Part shown: in pieces, positions 53,745 through 62,221 of the stretch | Layout: each line of letters opens with the position of its first letter | How positions within the stretch are numbered: the first letter of the stretch is position 1 | Source: Bacteroidales bacterium UBA6428 | Lineage (GTDB): Bacteria > Bacteroidota > Bacteroidia > Bacteroidales > UBA932 | Direction: 5' to 3' | Assembly (NCBI GenBank): GCA_002437305.1 | Contig: DJOW01000071.1 | Span: 50,684-114,683 of the forward strand | Length of the DNA: 64,000 bases | Notes under the pieces: generated by a model | The model's database searches: none | What the model saw: the letters and a program-made list of their open reading frames with translations, nothing else | What the model was told of the DNA's origin: nothing | Program-made: the position numbers and the translations under genes

Positions 53745-54446
53745 TCATAAATCCTTAAACCCTTCCGGGATTTTGGCCTCGATTGGAGCCTCAAGGCAGT
53801 CGTCAAGGATGCGGATGGTGTGGATGTCTGTTCCCGCATAGTCATAGAATCCCTTTCGAAGCAACTCGCCGGCCACCTTTTTTGCCCGCCTCCCGTAAAG
53901 CCCGGCAAGAGAGAAAAGATTCAGCTGAAAGAGAATACCCATCGATTTCAGGCTCTCATAGTCCTCCAGTGACATGTAGATGTACCTCTCGGGGTGGGCA
54001 AGGATCGGGAACATTCCCTTCGACTTTATCGTCTGCAGAATGTCATGAAACCCATAGGGAGGCGTGAAGTAGGAGGTCTCCACGAGAAGATGGTCGCGCC
54101 TGTCGCCGACAGCGAGCAGATCCCCTTCCCTGAGACGTTCCTCGAACAGGTTGTCAATCATGTTCTCGGCGCCAAGGTGCAGCGTCAGGCCACCTTTATA
54201 GTTTTTCCGAAGATCCTCGAATCTCGCCTTCAGGTCCCCGGTCTTGTTGGGGACATCCTCCATGATGTGAGGGGTCAGCCAGACAGACTTCATCCCCAGT
54301 CTCTCGTAACGATCCAAAATCGCAAGAGACTCCTCCATCGTCCCGACTCCGTCATCGACCCCAGGAAGGATGTGCGAATGGCAATCCGTCAGACCATTGA
54401 AAATTCCACTGTCACCAAGGGTGCGCTTTTTAGTAAAAGGCCACAT
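53745..54446 (-). CDS. CpsB/YwqE-type PHP tyrosine phosphatase of the capsule locus
   Basis: The 233-residue protein has the PHP-family metal motif DCHSHILPGVDDG with His23 and His25, and later TPHIMEDV, HLGAENMID, ILAHPERYIYM and YAGTDIH. This is the manganese-dependent tyrosine phosphatase family that dephosphorylates the tyrosine kinase controlling capsule chain length. The matching kinase is not in the window. The ATG at 54446 is used. It is the last gene of the leftward polysaccharide cluster. Confidence 0.88.
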   Translation of the reverse strand: MWPFTKKRTLGDSGIFNGLTDCHSHILPGVDDGVGTMEESLAILDRYERLGMKSVWLTPHIMEDVPNKTGDLKARFEDLRKNYKGGLTLHLGAENMIDNLFEERLREGDLLAVGDRRDHLLVETSYFTPPYGFHDILQTIKSKGMFPILAHPERYIYMSLEDYESLKSMGILFQLNLFSLAGLYGRRAKKVAGELLRKGFYDYAGTDIHTIRILDDCLEAPIEAKIPEGFKDL

Positions 54447-54478
54447 ATTCAACTATTTTTCAAGCAGTTCTGGTTAAT

Positions 54479-54514
54479 GGCCACCTGGCACTGTCATTGG
54501 TGTGCCAGACAGGC
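54479..54514. terminator. Hairpin between WbuC and the PHP phosphatase
   Basis: CTGGCAC (54485-54491) pairs with GTGCCAG (54502-54508), with outer GGCC arms extending the stem. It lies in the 79-base gap between the genes and could be an internal processing site or weak terminator. Confidence 0.4.
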
Positions 54515-54525
54515 CGTCCGGCGCG

Positions 54526-54927
54526 CTATCGCCTCAAAATATCCTTTTCTCCGAGCGGCTCGTAGGCGCCATCCTTCGCCTCGAAGATTATTGTGCCGGG
54601 CTCCAATGACTCGGAGTTATGCCATGTCCCCAACGGGACCGCACAGATCGAGACCGGAGCGCCCGCCTTATAAATCACGGATTCCGTGATGTTTCCATCT
54701 TCGTCATAGAAATTCTGGCGGATCGCTCCACGGATCACCGCCACTGTCTCAGACGAGCCGGTGTGCCTGTGCACCGGGATCTCCGTCCCCGGCTCCATAG
54801 CGTTCAACATCCTCTGGGAACCGTCATGCGGAGAGTTCCGCAGATCATAATTCATCCTCAGTCTGGGAGACTTCCGCGCCTCCTCAGTCAGGCCATCAAG
54901 CAATTTTGAATCTATCAACATCTGCAT
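54526..54927 (-). CDS. WbuC-family cupin metalloprotein
   Basis: The 133-residue protein has the WbuC pattern: RMNYDLRNSPHDGSQRMLNA, the cupin motif PGTEIPVHRHTGSSETVAVI and the later VPLGTWHN. The histidines HRH and the later His bind the metal. WbuC proteins occur in O-antigen and capsule clusters; their reaction is not established. The ATG at 54927 is used, with a second at 54921 possible. Confidence 0.83.
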   Translation of the reverse strand: MQMLIDSKLLDGLTEEARKSPRLRMNYDLRNSPHDGSQRMLNAMEPGTEIPVHRHTGSSETVAVIRGAIRQNFYDEDGNITESVIYKAGAPVSICAVPLGTWHNSESLEPGTIIFEAKDGAYEPLGEKDILRR

Positions 54928-54978
54928 TTTCAATTTACATCAACATTCAAATCTTCACCCATGTAATTAGTCAAACCA

Positions 54979-56442
54979 TCACAACAGCGAATACCTGACT
55001 CCGAACGTGACTCCGACGGAGTCCTGGTACAATTGTCCCTTGTCCGCATACAGTCCATAAAGGAAAGAAAGCCCCTTGACTTTGAACATGCCGTCGAATT
55101 GTCCCATAAAGGCCGCCGAGAGCTGCCTGAGTCCCGTCTCCTTGACCGTCCCCCAAGGCTTCTGGTATTGGGACTCCCCTGTGTAGGGAGCGGAGTAGGT
55201 CCCATAGTTGTCACTGTAGGTCAGCATCAGCTTATAGGGATGTTTGCGGAACAATTTCCCGCCTATTCCCAGATGATGCGACTTGACACGATTGTTCTCG
55301 ATCCCGAGGTTGACCAATGCCGATGACCACTTCCCACCATGAACGCCCTTCGGCAAGAACAAAGGATCGCCGATCACTCTCCCGTAATGGGTCCAGCCGG
55401 ACCTGTAGTACGAGTTGCCGAAATAATTGTCAAGCCCCACCGTAGACACTCCTGGAGGTGTGATCGAATGACCGTCCTTGTCAAACGCCTCCCCGTTTAT
55501 CGGCCCGGACTGGTACATCGTGTATTGATGCTCGTACACCACGTCACTTATCCATCTATCCTTATCCAAAAAGCTAAAGGACAAAGTATTGACTCCGTCC
55601 GGAAAGTTATAGAACCCCATTCCCGAGCCGTCAGCGTAAGGAATGTCGTGCTGGGCAGTCAACACCCAATCACCGGCCCTGTACGTGATCCTTATGATCT
55701 CGCTGCCGCCTTGGTCTCCAATGACGTTCAACCGGTCACTCATCGTCCCGTCGCCGCCGGCACTGCCGCCTGTCACCACCTTTATGTAATTCTTAAACGA
55801 GACCGGATAACTGGCCTCTTCCGGATGCCTTCCGGCCCACATGGCATAATGATCAAGCACAGCATCAAGCGACAGCCTTTGTGTCAATGAGAAACGCAAT
55901 CCTATCCTGGTCCTGTGCACAAGCGCATCCTTTACATAACGGTCGTCGGTGGTCGCGAAATCACCGTAGGCTCCGTAGATCCACAGATGCTTTCCCGTCC
56001 AGGGCACAGCAACAGGATCCAGACTTAAAAGATAGCCGGGAAGCGAACGGGCGTTCCCTGTTTCGACAAGATGCCCACCGGTCACCGACAGTGATCCCAA
56101 CAACTCCGACGCTCCGACAAAGTCATTCTCACGGTGCTTGATCCCGACATCCAAGGTAAACGGCTTCCATTTCAGCGAGCCGTAGAGTTCATCAACCATG
56201 AGGTTAACGGTTCTTGATGAAAGGTCAAGCGGATTATTGTAGGCGTTCGCCGCCAAGGATGCCCCTCCCCTGTACTGAATGGTCTTAGACTCATCAAATT
56301 GCGTGCTTGCCTGGAACAGCGCCAAAGCCCCGTTCCTTTCCGGCATCAATCCGTAACGGTTGGTTGTCATCCAGTACGGCAGATAGCCATCTGATGAAGA
56401 CATTGCCCCAAGGAGCATTATGGATGCGATAAAGTCATTCAT
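54979..56442 (-). CDS. Wzi-type capsule assembly outer-membrane protein
   Basis: The 487-residue protein matches the capsule assembly Wzi family: LPYWMTTNRYGLMPERNGAL near the N-terminus, then many barrel strands and a C-terminal VTFGVRYSLL. Wzi anchors capsule polysaccharide at the outer membrane. The signal peptide is weak: only about 19 residues precede the mature-like sequence and there is no basic start. The frame closes with a TAG 33 bases upstream, so the N-terminus may be damaged or use another start. The decayed DNA upstream supports that concern. Confidence 0.8.
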   Translation of the reverse strand: MNDFIASIMLLGAMSSSDGYLPYWMTTNRYGLMPERNGALALFQASTQFDESKTIQYRGGASLAANAYNNPLDLSSRTVNLMVDELYGSLKWKPFTLDVGIKHRENDFVGASELLGSLSVTGGHLVETGNARSLPGYLLSLDPVAVPWTGKHLWIYGAYGDFATTDDRYVKDALVHRTRIGLRFSLTQRLSLDAVLDHYAMWAGRHPEEASYPVSFKNYIKVVTGGSAGGDGTMSDRLNVIGDQGGSEIIRITYRAGDWVLTAQHDIPYADGSGMGFYNFPDGVNTLSFSFLDKDRWISDVVYEHQYTMYQSGPINGEAFDKDGHSITPPGVSTVGLDNYFGNSYYRSGWTHYGRVIGDPLFLPKGVHGGKWSSALVNLGIENNRVKSHHLGIGGKLFRKHPYKLMLTYSDNYGTYSAPYTGESQYQKPWGTVKETGLRQLSAAFMGQFDGMFKVKGLSFLYGLYADKGQLYQDSVGVTFGVRYSLL

Positions 56443-56560
56443 TGGGTGATGCGTTTTCTCTTTTAATATTCCCTAGCCATGCGTCCACTTGCCACCGGCA
56501 CCGCTCTTAGAATATTTGTGTAAAAATAAAACAAATAATCGGATCAGCCAAACTTGCCTT

Positions 56561-56711
56561 CTCCGGCACCCCACCCCGGCACCTCGTCCCCGGTCTCTCG
56601 TCCCCGGCCCCCTCGCCCTCGGCCTCTCGTCTCCGGCACCTCGCCCTCGGCCCCTAGTCTCCGGCACCCCGTCCTCGGCCCCCTAGTCTCCGGCACCTCG
56701 CCCCCGGCTCC
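56561..56711 (-). repeat. G-rich minisatellite grown from a DegT fragment
   Basis: About five imperfect tandem copies of a 28-29 base unit are present. The clearest are 56629-56656, 56657-56685 and 56686-56707. On the minus strand the unit contains GAGGTGCCGGAGACTAGGGG, so G-runs recur and four-stranded structures are possible. The array abuts the DegT remnant at 56712. Confidence 0.8.
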
Positions 56712-56762
56712 TTTCACTCCGCAGCCGATCAGAGCCAGACGCACCGCCGCTGTCCCGGCAGA
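56712..56762 (-). pseudogene. Fragment of a DegT-type aminotransferase
   Basis: Seventeen codons read SAGTAAVRLALIGCGVK, matching SAGTAAVHLALIGCGVK of the intact aminotransferase at 57.5-58.8 kb. At the DNA level 41 of 51 bases agree by hand alignment. The match ends where the minisatellite starts. The divergence points to a separate diverged copy rather than a recent duplication. Confidence 0.75.
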
Positions 56763-56940
56763 CGCCCAACTTCAGCACTATCTGCATCTGAGTGAGGAAT
56801 TGTCGGGATGGTTCATTAATTCTGCTCCACATAGTCTGCTCCACATAGTGACATCTGAAAACTGTGTCGGTTCTCATTTTCTGGAATCTGCGGAAACGCA
56901 ATCACTGTTTAGACAACGATGCGGACGCGAGGCTTCAGCC

Positions 56941-57032
56941 ATCCTACCGCAACTTTATTTTAAATATCCATAGCAACAGAAGAAGCAGCATCAGTCTGAA
57001 CAAATCCTACCGCAACTTTATTTTAAATATCC
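56941..57032. repeat. Pair of perfect 29-base direct repeats
   Basis: The repeat begins ATCCTACCGC and ends AAATATCC, at 56941-56969 and 57004-57032, with a 34-base spacer. The right copy covers the last codons and stop of the leftward frame at 57018-57401; the left copy repeats that gene end. The remaining 56763-56940 shows no feature. Confidence 0.8.
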
Positions 57033-57401
57033 CCATACTGTAAGGCCGCGTCCCGGACCGCTGAAGATCAGCTGTTTATCGCCCTTTGCAAGCCTCGCAG
57101 AAGCGCTCAAAGAAAGTACCTTGCCTCCCGGCTGGAGTTCGATGAGGCCTGGACGGAAGAGAACCTCCCCGTGGCGGTTAAATTGCTTACTCACAATTAG
57201 ATGATTATCTATCCTCCCTATTGAGGCGGGTAGGAGGATGCCTCTGTTGTGTATTGAATACCAATAGTTTGTCCTCCACGCCCAAGTTGAGATTTTATTA
57301 CTAACATTAAGGCAACCGCCCAGAAGCACGAATGTTAATACTGCACTAAAACACAAATACACATATAAAACAAAAAAACGAAGTCCGAAGACTCCGTTCA
57401 A
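57018..57401 (-). CDS. Possible small membrane-anchored protein of the capsule locus
   Basis: This frame of up to 127 codons has no ATG; a TTG at 57401 or inner GTG codons are the only starts. The first 30 residues are hydrophobic (FFVLYVYLCFSAVLTFVLLG), ending in a lipobox-like LLGGC. The C-terminal half (VLFRPGLIELQPGGKVLSLS) has normal composition and ends at the 29-base repeat. No family is recognised. It could be a genuine lipoprotein or the remnant of a larger gene. Confidence 0.35.
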   Translation of the reverse strand: MNGVFGLRFFVLYVYLCFSAVLTFVLLGGCLNVSNKISTWAWRTNYWYSIHNRGILLPASIGRIDNHLIVSKQFNRHGEVLFRPGLIELQPGGKVLSLSASARLAKGDKQLIFSGPGRGLTVWGYLK

Positions 57402-57449
57402 TTCAAAGCGAATGAATATGCTGACGAGGCCTCAACCCGCTATATCAGC

Positions 57450-58805
57450 CTACTTCACCATCGCTTCCTTGATGCTGTCAACGATGTAGCGCACGTCATC
57501 GTCCGTCACATACGGACCGGCTGGAAGGCAGAAGCCAACCTTGAAGAGCGACTCCTCCACTCCATTGGTGTAGACAGGCGTGCCCGCATAGACCGGCTGT
57601 TTGTGCATCGGTTTCCATGTCGGACGGGCCTCGATCTTCTTGCCGAGCATGAAGACACGCAGGGCCTCGACATTCTCGTTCGGCTGGCAGTCTGTGGTGG
57701 CGGAATCCACCTGATGAATAACGCCGGCGGCACCACCTACAGCGGTCTTTATCACCTCTTTGTAGGCGTTCTCCTGGCCCTTGATCCGGACCGAAGGGTC
57801 AAGCGTGGCGGCGCAAAGCCAGAAATTGGCGTCAAAGCGAGGATCAGACGGCTGCTTATGAATATTCACACCCGGAACATCGGCCAACAGCTCCTCATAC
57901 AATTTCTGCACATGACGGTGATGGGCGATGTGGGCATCCAACACCGTCATCTGCCCACGGCCTATTCCCGCACAGACATTGGACATACGGTAGTTGTAGC
58001 CGATGGCCGTGTGCTGATAGTAAGGATAGGCATCGCGCGCCTGCGTCGCATACCACATGATCTCATTGGCATCCTCGGCATTGCGGCAGATCAGGGCACC
58101 GCCACCAGAAGTCGTGATCATCTTGTTACCGTTGAATGACAGGACTCCGTATTTTCCGAATGTTCCGAGAACCTGACCATTAAAGCGCGAACCCATCCCC
58201 TCGGCAGCATCCTCGACAACCGGAATTCCATATTTCTCAGCTATCGCCAGAATCTTGTCTATGTGATAAGGCATTCCGTACAATGCGACCGGAACAATGG
58301 CCTTAGGATACTTGCCAGTCTTCTCTTTTCTGTCAATTATCGCCTTTTCCAAAAGCTCCGGATCCATATTCCAAGTCTCCCCTTCCGAACCGATGAAGAT
58401 CGGTTTAGCACCGAGATAGGTGATCGGGTGCGACGACGCGCAGAAGGTGTAGCTCTGCACCAGCACCTCGTCCCCAGCCTTCACTCCGCACCCGATCAGC
58501 GCAAGATGCACAGCTGCTGTTCCAGCCGAGAGGCACACCACTTTACGGTCCAACTGGGTTGCTGAGCCTGTCGAAGCAACCTTTCCATCCGCTCCGTCCG
58601 CTTCGGCAAGCTCAGCGTCCGATCCTTGTCGAAGGGCCGTACGACCATTGACAAATGCCTCCAGATCCTTCTCGAAAGCATTCACATTCGGCCCCATCGG
58701 CACAACCCAATTCGTGTCAAACGCCTCCTTGACATACTTCTGCTCCCACCCATCATCTGACATGTGAGCCAGACAAAGGTAAATTGTCTTTCTTTCTTCT
58801 GACAT
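57450..58805 (-). CDS. PglE-like DegT/DnrJ/EryC1/StrS aminotransferase with REP-derived insert
   Basis: The 451-residue PLP enzyme has SAGTAAVHLALIGCGV, the cofactor aspartate in VVEDAAEGMGS, and the Schiff-base Lys228 in SFNGNKMITTSGGGAL. The last resembles UDP-4-amino-sugar transaminases such as PglE, which make bacillosamine-type sugars. Residues about 55-87 (ALRQGSDAELAEADGADG and onward) are absent from the family and encoded by REP-like DNA. The insertion lies just before the conserved VVCLSAGTAAV strand. The sugar phosphotransferase gene follows upstream by 33 bases, consistent with making the first sugar of the repeat unit. Confidence 0.85.
   Translation of the reverse strand: MSEERKTIYLCLAHMSDDGWEQKYVKEAFDTNWVVPMGPNVNAFEKDLEAFVNGRTALRQGSDAELAEADGADGKVASTGSATQLDRKVVCLSAGTAAVHLALIGCGVKAGDEVLVQSYTFCASSHPITYLGAKPIFIGSEGETWNMDPELLEKAIIDRKEKTGKYPKAIVPVALYGMPYHIDKILAIAEKYGIPVVEDAAEGMGSRFNGQVLGTFGKYGVLSFNGNKMITTSGGGALICRNAEDANEIMWYATQARDAYPYYQHTAIGYNYRMSNVCAGIGRGQMTVLDAHIAHHRHVQKLYEELLADVPGVNIHKQPSDPRFDANFWLCAATLDPSVRIKGQENAYKEVIKTAVGGAAGVIHQVDSATTDCQPNENVEALRVFMLGKKIEARPTWKPMHKQPVYAGTPVYTNGVEESLFKVGFCLPAGPYVTDDDVRYIVDSIKEAMVK
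58545..58643. repeat. REP-like element inserted in frame in the PglE-like gene
   Basis: Cores are CTGAGCCTGTCGAAG at 58562-58576, CTTCGGCAAGCTCAG at 58601-58615 and CCTTGTCGAAGG at 58624-58635. Alternating orientation gives a BIME-like composite. The inserted 99 bases or so keep the reading frame. Confidence 0.78.
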
Positions 58806-58838
58806 AGTATTTAGATTTTGATGAATATTCCCCGTTTC

Positions 58839-59492
58839 TCACACCTCCTCACCGGCGAACTTTACCTTGAAGCCAAGGACTGTGGCGAAGATCATCTCGA
58901 TGTCCTTGAGGAAGCTGTAGTGACGGTAATAGTAGCAGTTCAGGTGAACCTTGTCAGGGTAGATCACCGTGTCATTATATTCAGTGGCAATCTCCTGCAT
59001 CAGACGAGTGTCCCCCTCCGTCTGACGCGAGGCGACATATTCAGAGATCATCTCATCCTCCAGCCGGTACTTCAGGGTAGCAGGCCCCGTGATTCCCGGA
59101 CGCAGCTTCAGCACATCGCGGTCATCCCCGGTCAGTTTGTCCGCATACCCAGGCACGTCCGGCCTAGGCCCCACGAAGCTCATGTTCCCGACCAGCACAT
59201 CCCACAGCTCCGGCAGCTCGTCAAGCTTGTAGTGCCGCAGCACCGCCCCCAGCGGCGTGATCCGCGAATCCCCCGCCACAGAAACGGATGACCCATTATG
59301 CTTCACCCTCATCGTCCGGAACTTATGGCACCTGAATATCCTCCCGTCCTTCCCCACCCTATCCTGCACAAAGAACACCGGTCCCCCCGGCATCTTAATC
59401 TTCACCAATATGGCCACAACCACCAGCACCGGCCACAAAAACAAAAGGCCGAGCAGCGCGACTGCCCGGTCAAAAATCCATTTGAGCATCAT
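58839..59492 (-). CDS. Initiating sugar phosphotransferase (PglC/WcaJ-type, polyprenyl-phosphate)
   Basis: The 217-residue protein has one N-terminal membrane segment (LLGLLFLWPVLVVVAILVKI), then FVQDRVGKDGRIFRCHKFRTM, LDELPELWDVL, GNMSFVGPRPDVPG and LRPGITG. This is the core of bacterial sugar transferases that attach the first sugar phosphate of a repeat unit to undecaprenyl phosphate. Two ATG codons stand together at the start. Upstream lies the AT-rich defence-like cassette. Confidence 0.9.
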   Translation of the reverse strand: MMLKWIFDRAVALLGLLFLWPVLVVVAILVKIKMPGGPVFFVQDRVGKDGRIFRCHKFRTMRVKHNGSSVSVAGDSRITPLGAVLRHYKLDELPELWDVLVGNMSFVGPRPDVPGYADKLTGDDRDVLKLRPGITGPATLKYRLEDEMISEYVASRQTEGDTRLMQEIATEYNDTVIYPDKVHLNCYYYRHYSFLKDIEMIFATVLGFKVKFAGEEV

Positions 59493-59600
59493 TATTTCAG
59501 ATTATTACACATCTAATCTTCCAAAGCGGCATCGCCACGAACCGCTCAAGTATTGTAGATCCTTATTGCACAATAGCATCACAAACCAACAATAACGGAA

Positions 59601-60521
59601 TCACGCCTCAGTTGCCACGACATTGTACATCAGCCCGTCTTTCAATTTAGGGACGCGATACAAACCTCTGCGCTGCAAACTATCATCGGTACTATCCAAC
59701 AAGTCTTTGAACTGCCCCACGGTGTCCACACCAAACAGAACTTTGGCCTCGTCAAAGTATTTCTTAGACACCAAATTGGGCAAAATGAAACGGTCGCGGT
59801 TGTACACGCTCAATTCAGGGTACCAAAAAGGATCTAACATATCATTGGAGGAATTCCATAGGGACATGTAATAAAGAAGGATATCGGCCCTGATAAGTTT
59901 CTCAAAACCCACACTGGTATATTTGTACATATAGTCCGCTGTCACGCTTAAGCGCTTAGGATTGTTTGTGTTCAAAAACTCATTTAGAGTGTAGTTATAT
60001 TCACGAAAACGCATGAAATTCACCTCTCGTGCCATACGATAGTCTTTGTAATACACAACATACTTAGAACGAAGTATCGCCTGTAAAGCATCAAAACAGT
60101 GATTCTCGACAAGCATAGCGGTAAGCGAGATCAACAAGAACTGATTGAAGAAGCGATAATGGTCATTGCGGAGAAGATCAGTGCTTGTACCTGAATATAG
60201 GTTCACGCCATGTTCCTCATAGAAATTCAGCAATCTTTCAAAAAAGGCAGGCAGATAGGACTTCAGAATTGGATGTTTGTTTGTAGCGAACATCTCAACA
60301 ACAGAAAGGAACTCTTTCCGCATCGACTCCAGTTTTTCTATTCCTTCCACAACCATCTGGTACAATTGACCCACATTGGTAACTTCCTGAATTTTGATGT
60401 CGTACTCCTCAAGTCGCTCAATAAAAGTCCTGAAATAATTACTGACAATAATCTCCAGATGATTATTATTCTTCAGAACGGCATCACTCACCGCTTCCGC
60501 TGTCCACTTGTTATTATCCAT
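59601..60521 (-). CDS. Unrecognised 306-residue protein, third gene of the ATPase/TOPRIM cassette
   Basis: The protein shows no signal peptide and no membrane helix, and is predicted by eye to be mostly helical and rich in aromatic residues (VVYYKDYRMAREVNFMRFRE, YNYTLNEFLNTN). No family is recognised. Its ATG shares the A of the TOPRIM gene stop (TAATG), so the two are translationally coupled. Codon use and base composition are AT-rich like the two genes before it and unlike the flanking polysaccharide genes. A role as effector, substrate or antitoxin partner is inference only. Confidence 0.7.
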   Translation of the reverse strand: MDNNKWTAEAVSDAVLKNNNHLEIIVSNYFRTFIERLEEYDIKIQEVTNVGQLYQMVVEGIEKLESMRKEFLSVVEMFATNKHPILKSYLPAFFERLLNFYEEHGVNLYSGTSTDLLRNDHYRFFNQFLLISLTAMLVENHCFDALQAILRSKYVVYYKDYRMAREVNFMRFREYNYTLNEFLNTNNPKRLSVTADYMYKYTSVGFEKLIRADILLYYMSLWNSSNDMLDPFWYPELSVYNRDRFILPNLVSKKYFDEAKVLFGVDTVGQFKDLLDSTDDSLQRRGLYRVPKLKDGLMYNVVATEA

Positions 60522-61156
60522 TAAAGCAGATGTTTTTTAAGAAATTCCTTAATGGGGATCAACGAGTCCGAATCAAGGTTCCATATTTCCGGATTGTTCC
60601 ACTGCCATGCGCCACTTCCAACTTTATCCTTCTTCGTCTTAGAGATTGGAAGCGAGGTGAAATAGGTATGTAACTTACCCTTGCGGTTAGGCGTACTATA
60701 AAATTGCTTGCCATTATCATCTTTTCGCCGTGAAATGCAGCATTCGTACTTACCGAAGCAGTCAAAGAATTCCGGGTATAGGTCTCTGCGTGCGGTACTC
60801 TCCATAAGAACCTCCACCTCACCATCACTGCGGTTATCAGGCCAAAGGAACAATTCAAAGTCCAAACCTAATTCATGTCTTTTCCTTAACAAATGCTCAC
60901 TGCGTTTCTCATAACCACCGTTATTCTTGTCGCTATCAGCATCGAACACCACCAAATTCTTTTCACCGACATCGGTATTAACACGCATTGCATTGATGTT
61001 TGCAGCAGCCTTCTCCGAATCCATCAGATTGAGGTAACCGTCTGTGGGCTTTATAGAGTACACATCCGAGGGAACGCCCATTTGGTCAAGTATGGCTGTC
61101 AGAAATTCCGCCTCTGGGGTCTTCCTATCCTTCGCTTCTATGAAAATGTTCACCAT
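60521..61156 (-). CDS. TOPRIM-like protein (DUF3226-like), cassette gene 2
   Basis: The 211-residue protein has a TOPRIM-type layout: Glu7 in IFIEAKDRKTPEAEF and the acidic triad Asp72, Asp74, Asp76 in VVFDADSD. A second half holds FELFLWPDNRSDGEVEVLME. It resembles DUF3226/RloB-like proteins that serve as nuclease effectors beside SMC-like ATPases in abortive-infection systems. The usual Gly after Glu is Ala here. A rare strong Shine-Dalgarno sequence (AGGAGG) overlaps the ATPase stop, eight bases before this ATG. Confidence 0.72.
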   Translation of the reverse strand: MVNIFIEAKDRKTPEAEFLTAILDQMGVPSDVYSIKPTDGYLNLMDSEKAAANINAMRVNTDVGEKNLVVFDADSDKNNGGYEKRSEHLLRKRHELGLDFELFLWPDNRSDGEVEVLMESTARRDLYPEFFDCFGKYECCISRRKDDNGKQFYSTPNRKGKLHTYFTSLPISKTKKDKVGSGAWQWNNPEIWNLDSDSLIPIKEFLKKHLL

Positions 61157-61167
61157 TCCATGCCCTC

Positions 61168-62199
61168 CTATCTTATCTCTATCTCCTGTTCTATGGCATA
61201 GCCAAGTTGGTCTATTGAATATCGGTATGATTTCAGTTCATCCTCGGCTATTCGCTGAAGTTTAAACGCTGCTGCCACATCTTCGGTACCGTAATCCTTG
61301 GCATTCTGCAAAGCCTCCTGAAATCCCTTAATAGAATCCTCATCGTGCGTCGTGGCAAATATTTGGACATCATTCTTGATGGCTGCCCGGATCACTACAT
61401 CCCACATAGGCTTCATGACCGAATAATGGAACCCATTGCTGAGTTCGTCGATCAACACCACTCCACCTTTGCATTGGTAGATACTTGTAAGGAAAGACAC
61501 TATCTTTCTGATGCCATCGCCCATTAGGTTGATAGGGATGCGTTGTGGCAAACCTGTATCAACGAACATAATGTTATCCATAAAAACCGGACTCTTTGCG
61601 TCAGGCTCCAAAACACGCAAGGCTTCCACAAGGAAGTCTTCATCTTTATTCAAGATAATATTATGCAGTCCCTCTACGGAAGCATTCGAGTCATAACGAG
61701 GGCTGAGGTAAACGCATCTCAGTTTTTCCGTGTATCTGTTATCAATACGCGTTGTCTGCATTAATTGATTTGAGCCCCCCACATCATACAAAACGTCAGA
61801 AGAATATTCTCCTTCATTAGTATTGTATTTCATTCGCAGACCGTAATGAAAAGGAAGTTCGGTCGAAACACTATTTGTATCAGTTACAGCCTCACGAAAA
61901 CTGGAAATAGCGAGATGACGCTCCTGAGAACCCGAAGTCGCAATATGAATCTCCCGCGATGAATCCATTCTATAGAAAAAATAATGAATATCGCTTTCTT
62001 CCAAGCGCTTATAGGCTCTCATTGCGTTTATGGAAGCCGGCAAAAGAGGGTTGGATTGCCCGCACACAAGAAAGATCGCCTCAAGCAACGACGACTTGCC
62101 GCAGTTGTTCTTTCCAAAGAAAAGATTCACCCGTGACAATCCATCAATCTTACCATGACGAATCCCACGGAAATTATTAATCTCGACACTGTCTATCAT
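61168..62199 (-). CDS. AAA15/OLD-like ATPase, cassette gene 1
   Basis: The start at 62199 gives 343 residues. The N-terminus is SMC/RecF-like: VEINNFRGIRHGKI, then Walker A GKNNCGKSS at residues 29-37. Late motifs are LMGDGIRKIVSFL (signature-like), VVLIDELSNGFHYS (Walker B) and FATTHDEDSIKGF. This is the AAA_15/AAA_21 ATPase of OLD, PARIS and AbiL type defence systems, without a fused nuclease. An upstream TTG at 62244 lies within the promoter and is rejected. Confidence 0.88.
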   Translation of the reverse strand: MIDSVEINNFRGIRHGKIDGLSRVNLFFGKNNCGKSSLLEAIFLVCGQSNPLLPASINAMRAYKRLEESDIHYFFYRMDSSREIHIATSGSQERHLAISSFREAVTDTNSVSTELPFHYGLRMKYNTNEGEYSSDVLYDVGGSNQLMQTTRIDNRYTEKLRCVYLSPRYDSNASVEGLHNIILNKDEDFLVEALRVLEPDAKSPVFMDNIMFVDTGLPQRIPINLMGDGIRKIVSFLTSIYQCKGGVVLIDELSNGFHYSVMKPMWDVVIRAAIKNDVQIFATTHDEDSIKGFQEALQNAKDYGTEDVAAAFKLQRIAEDELKSYRYSIDQLGYAIEQEIEIR

Positions 62200-62221
62200 A
62201 ATGCGATCTCTATGTTTGTTG

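Noticed and set aside
56941..57032. Two 29-base repeats with a 34-base spacer, resembling a minimal CRISPR
   Set aside because: There are only two repeats, no cas genes, and one copy forms the coding end of a frame. A simple duplication explains it better.
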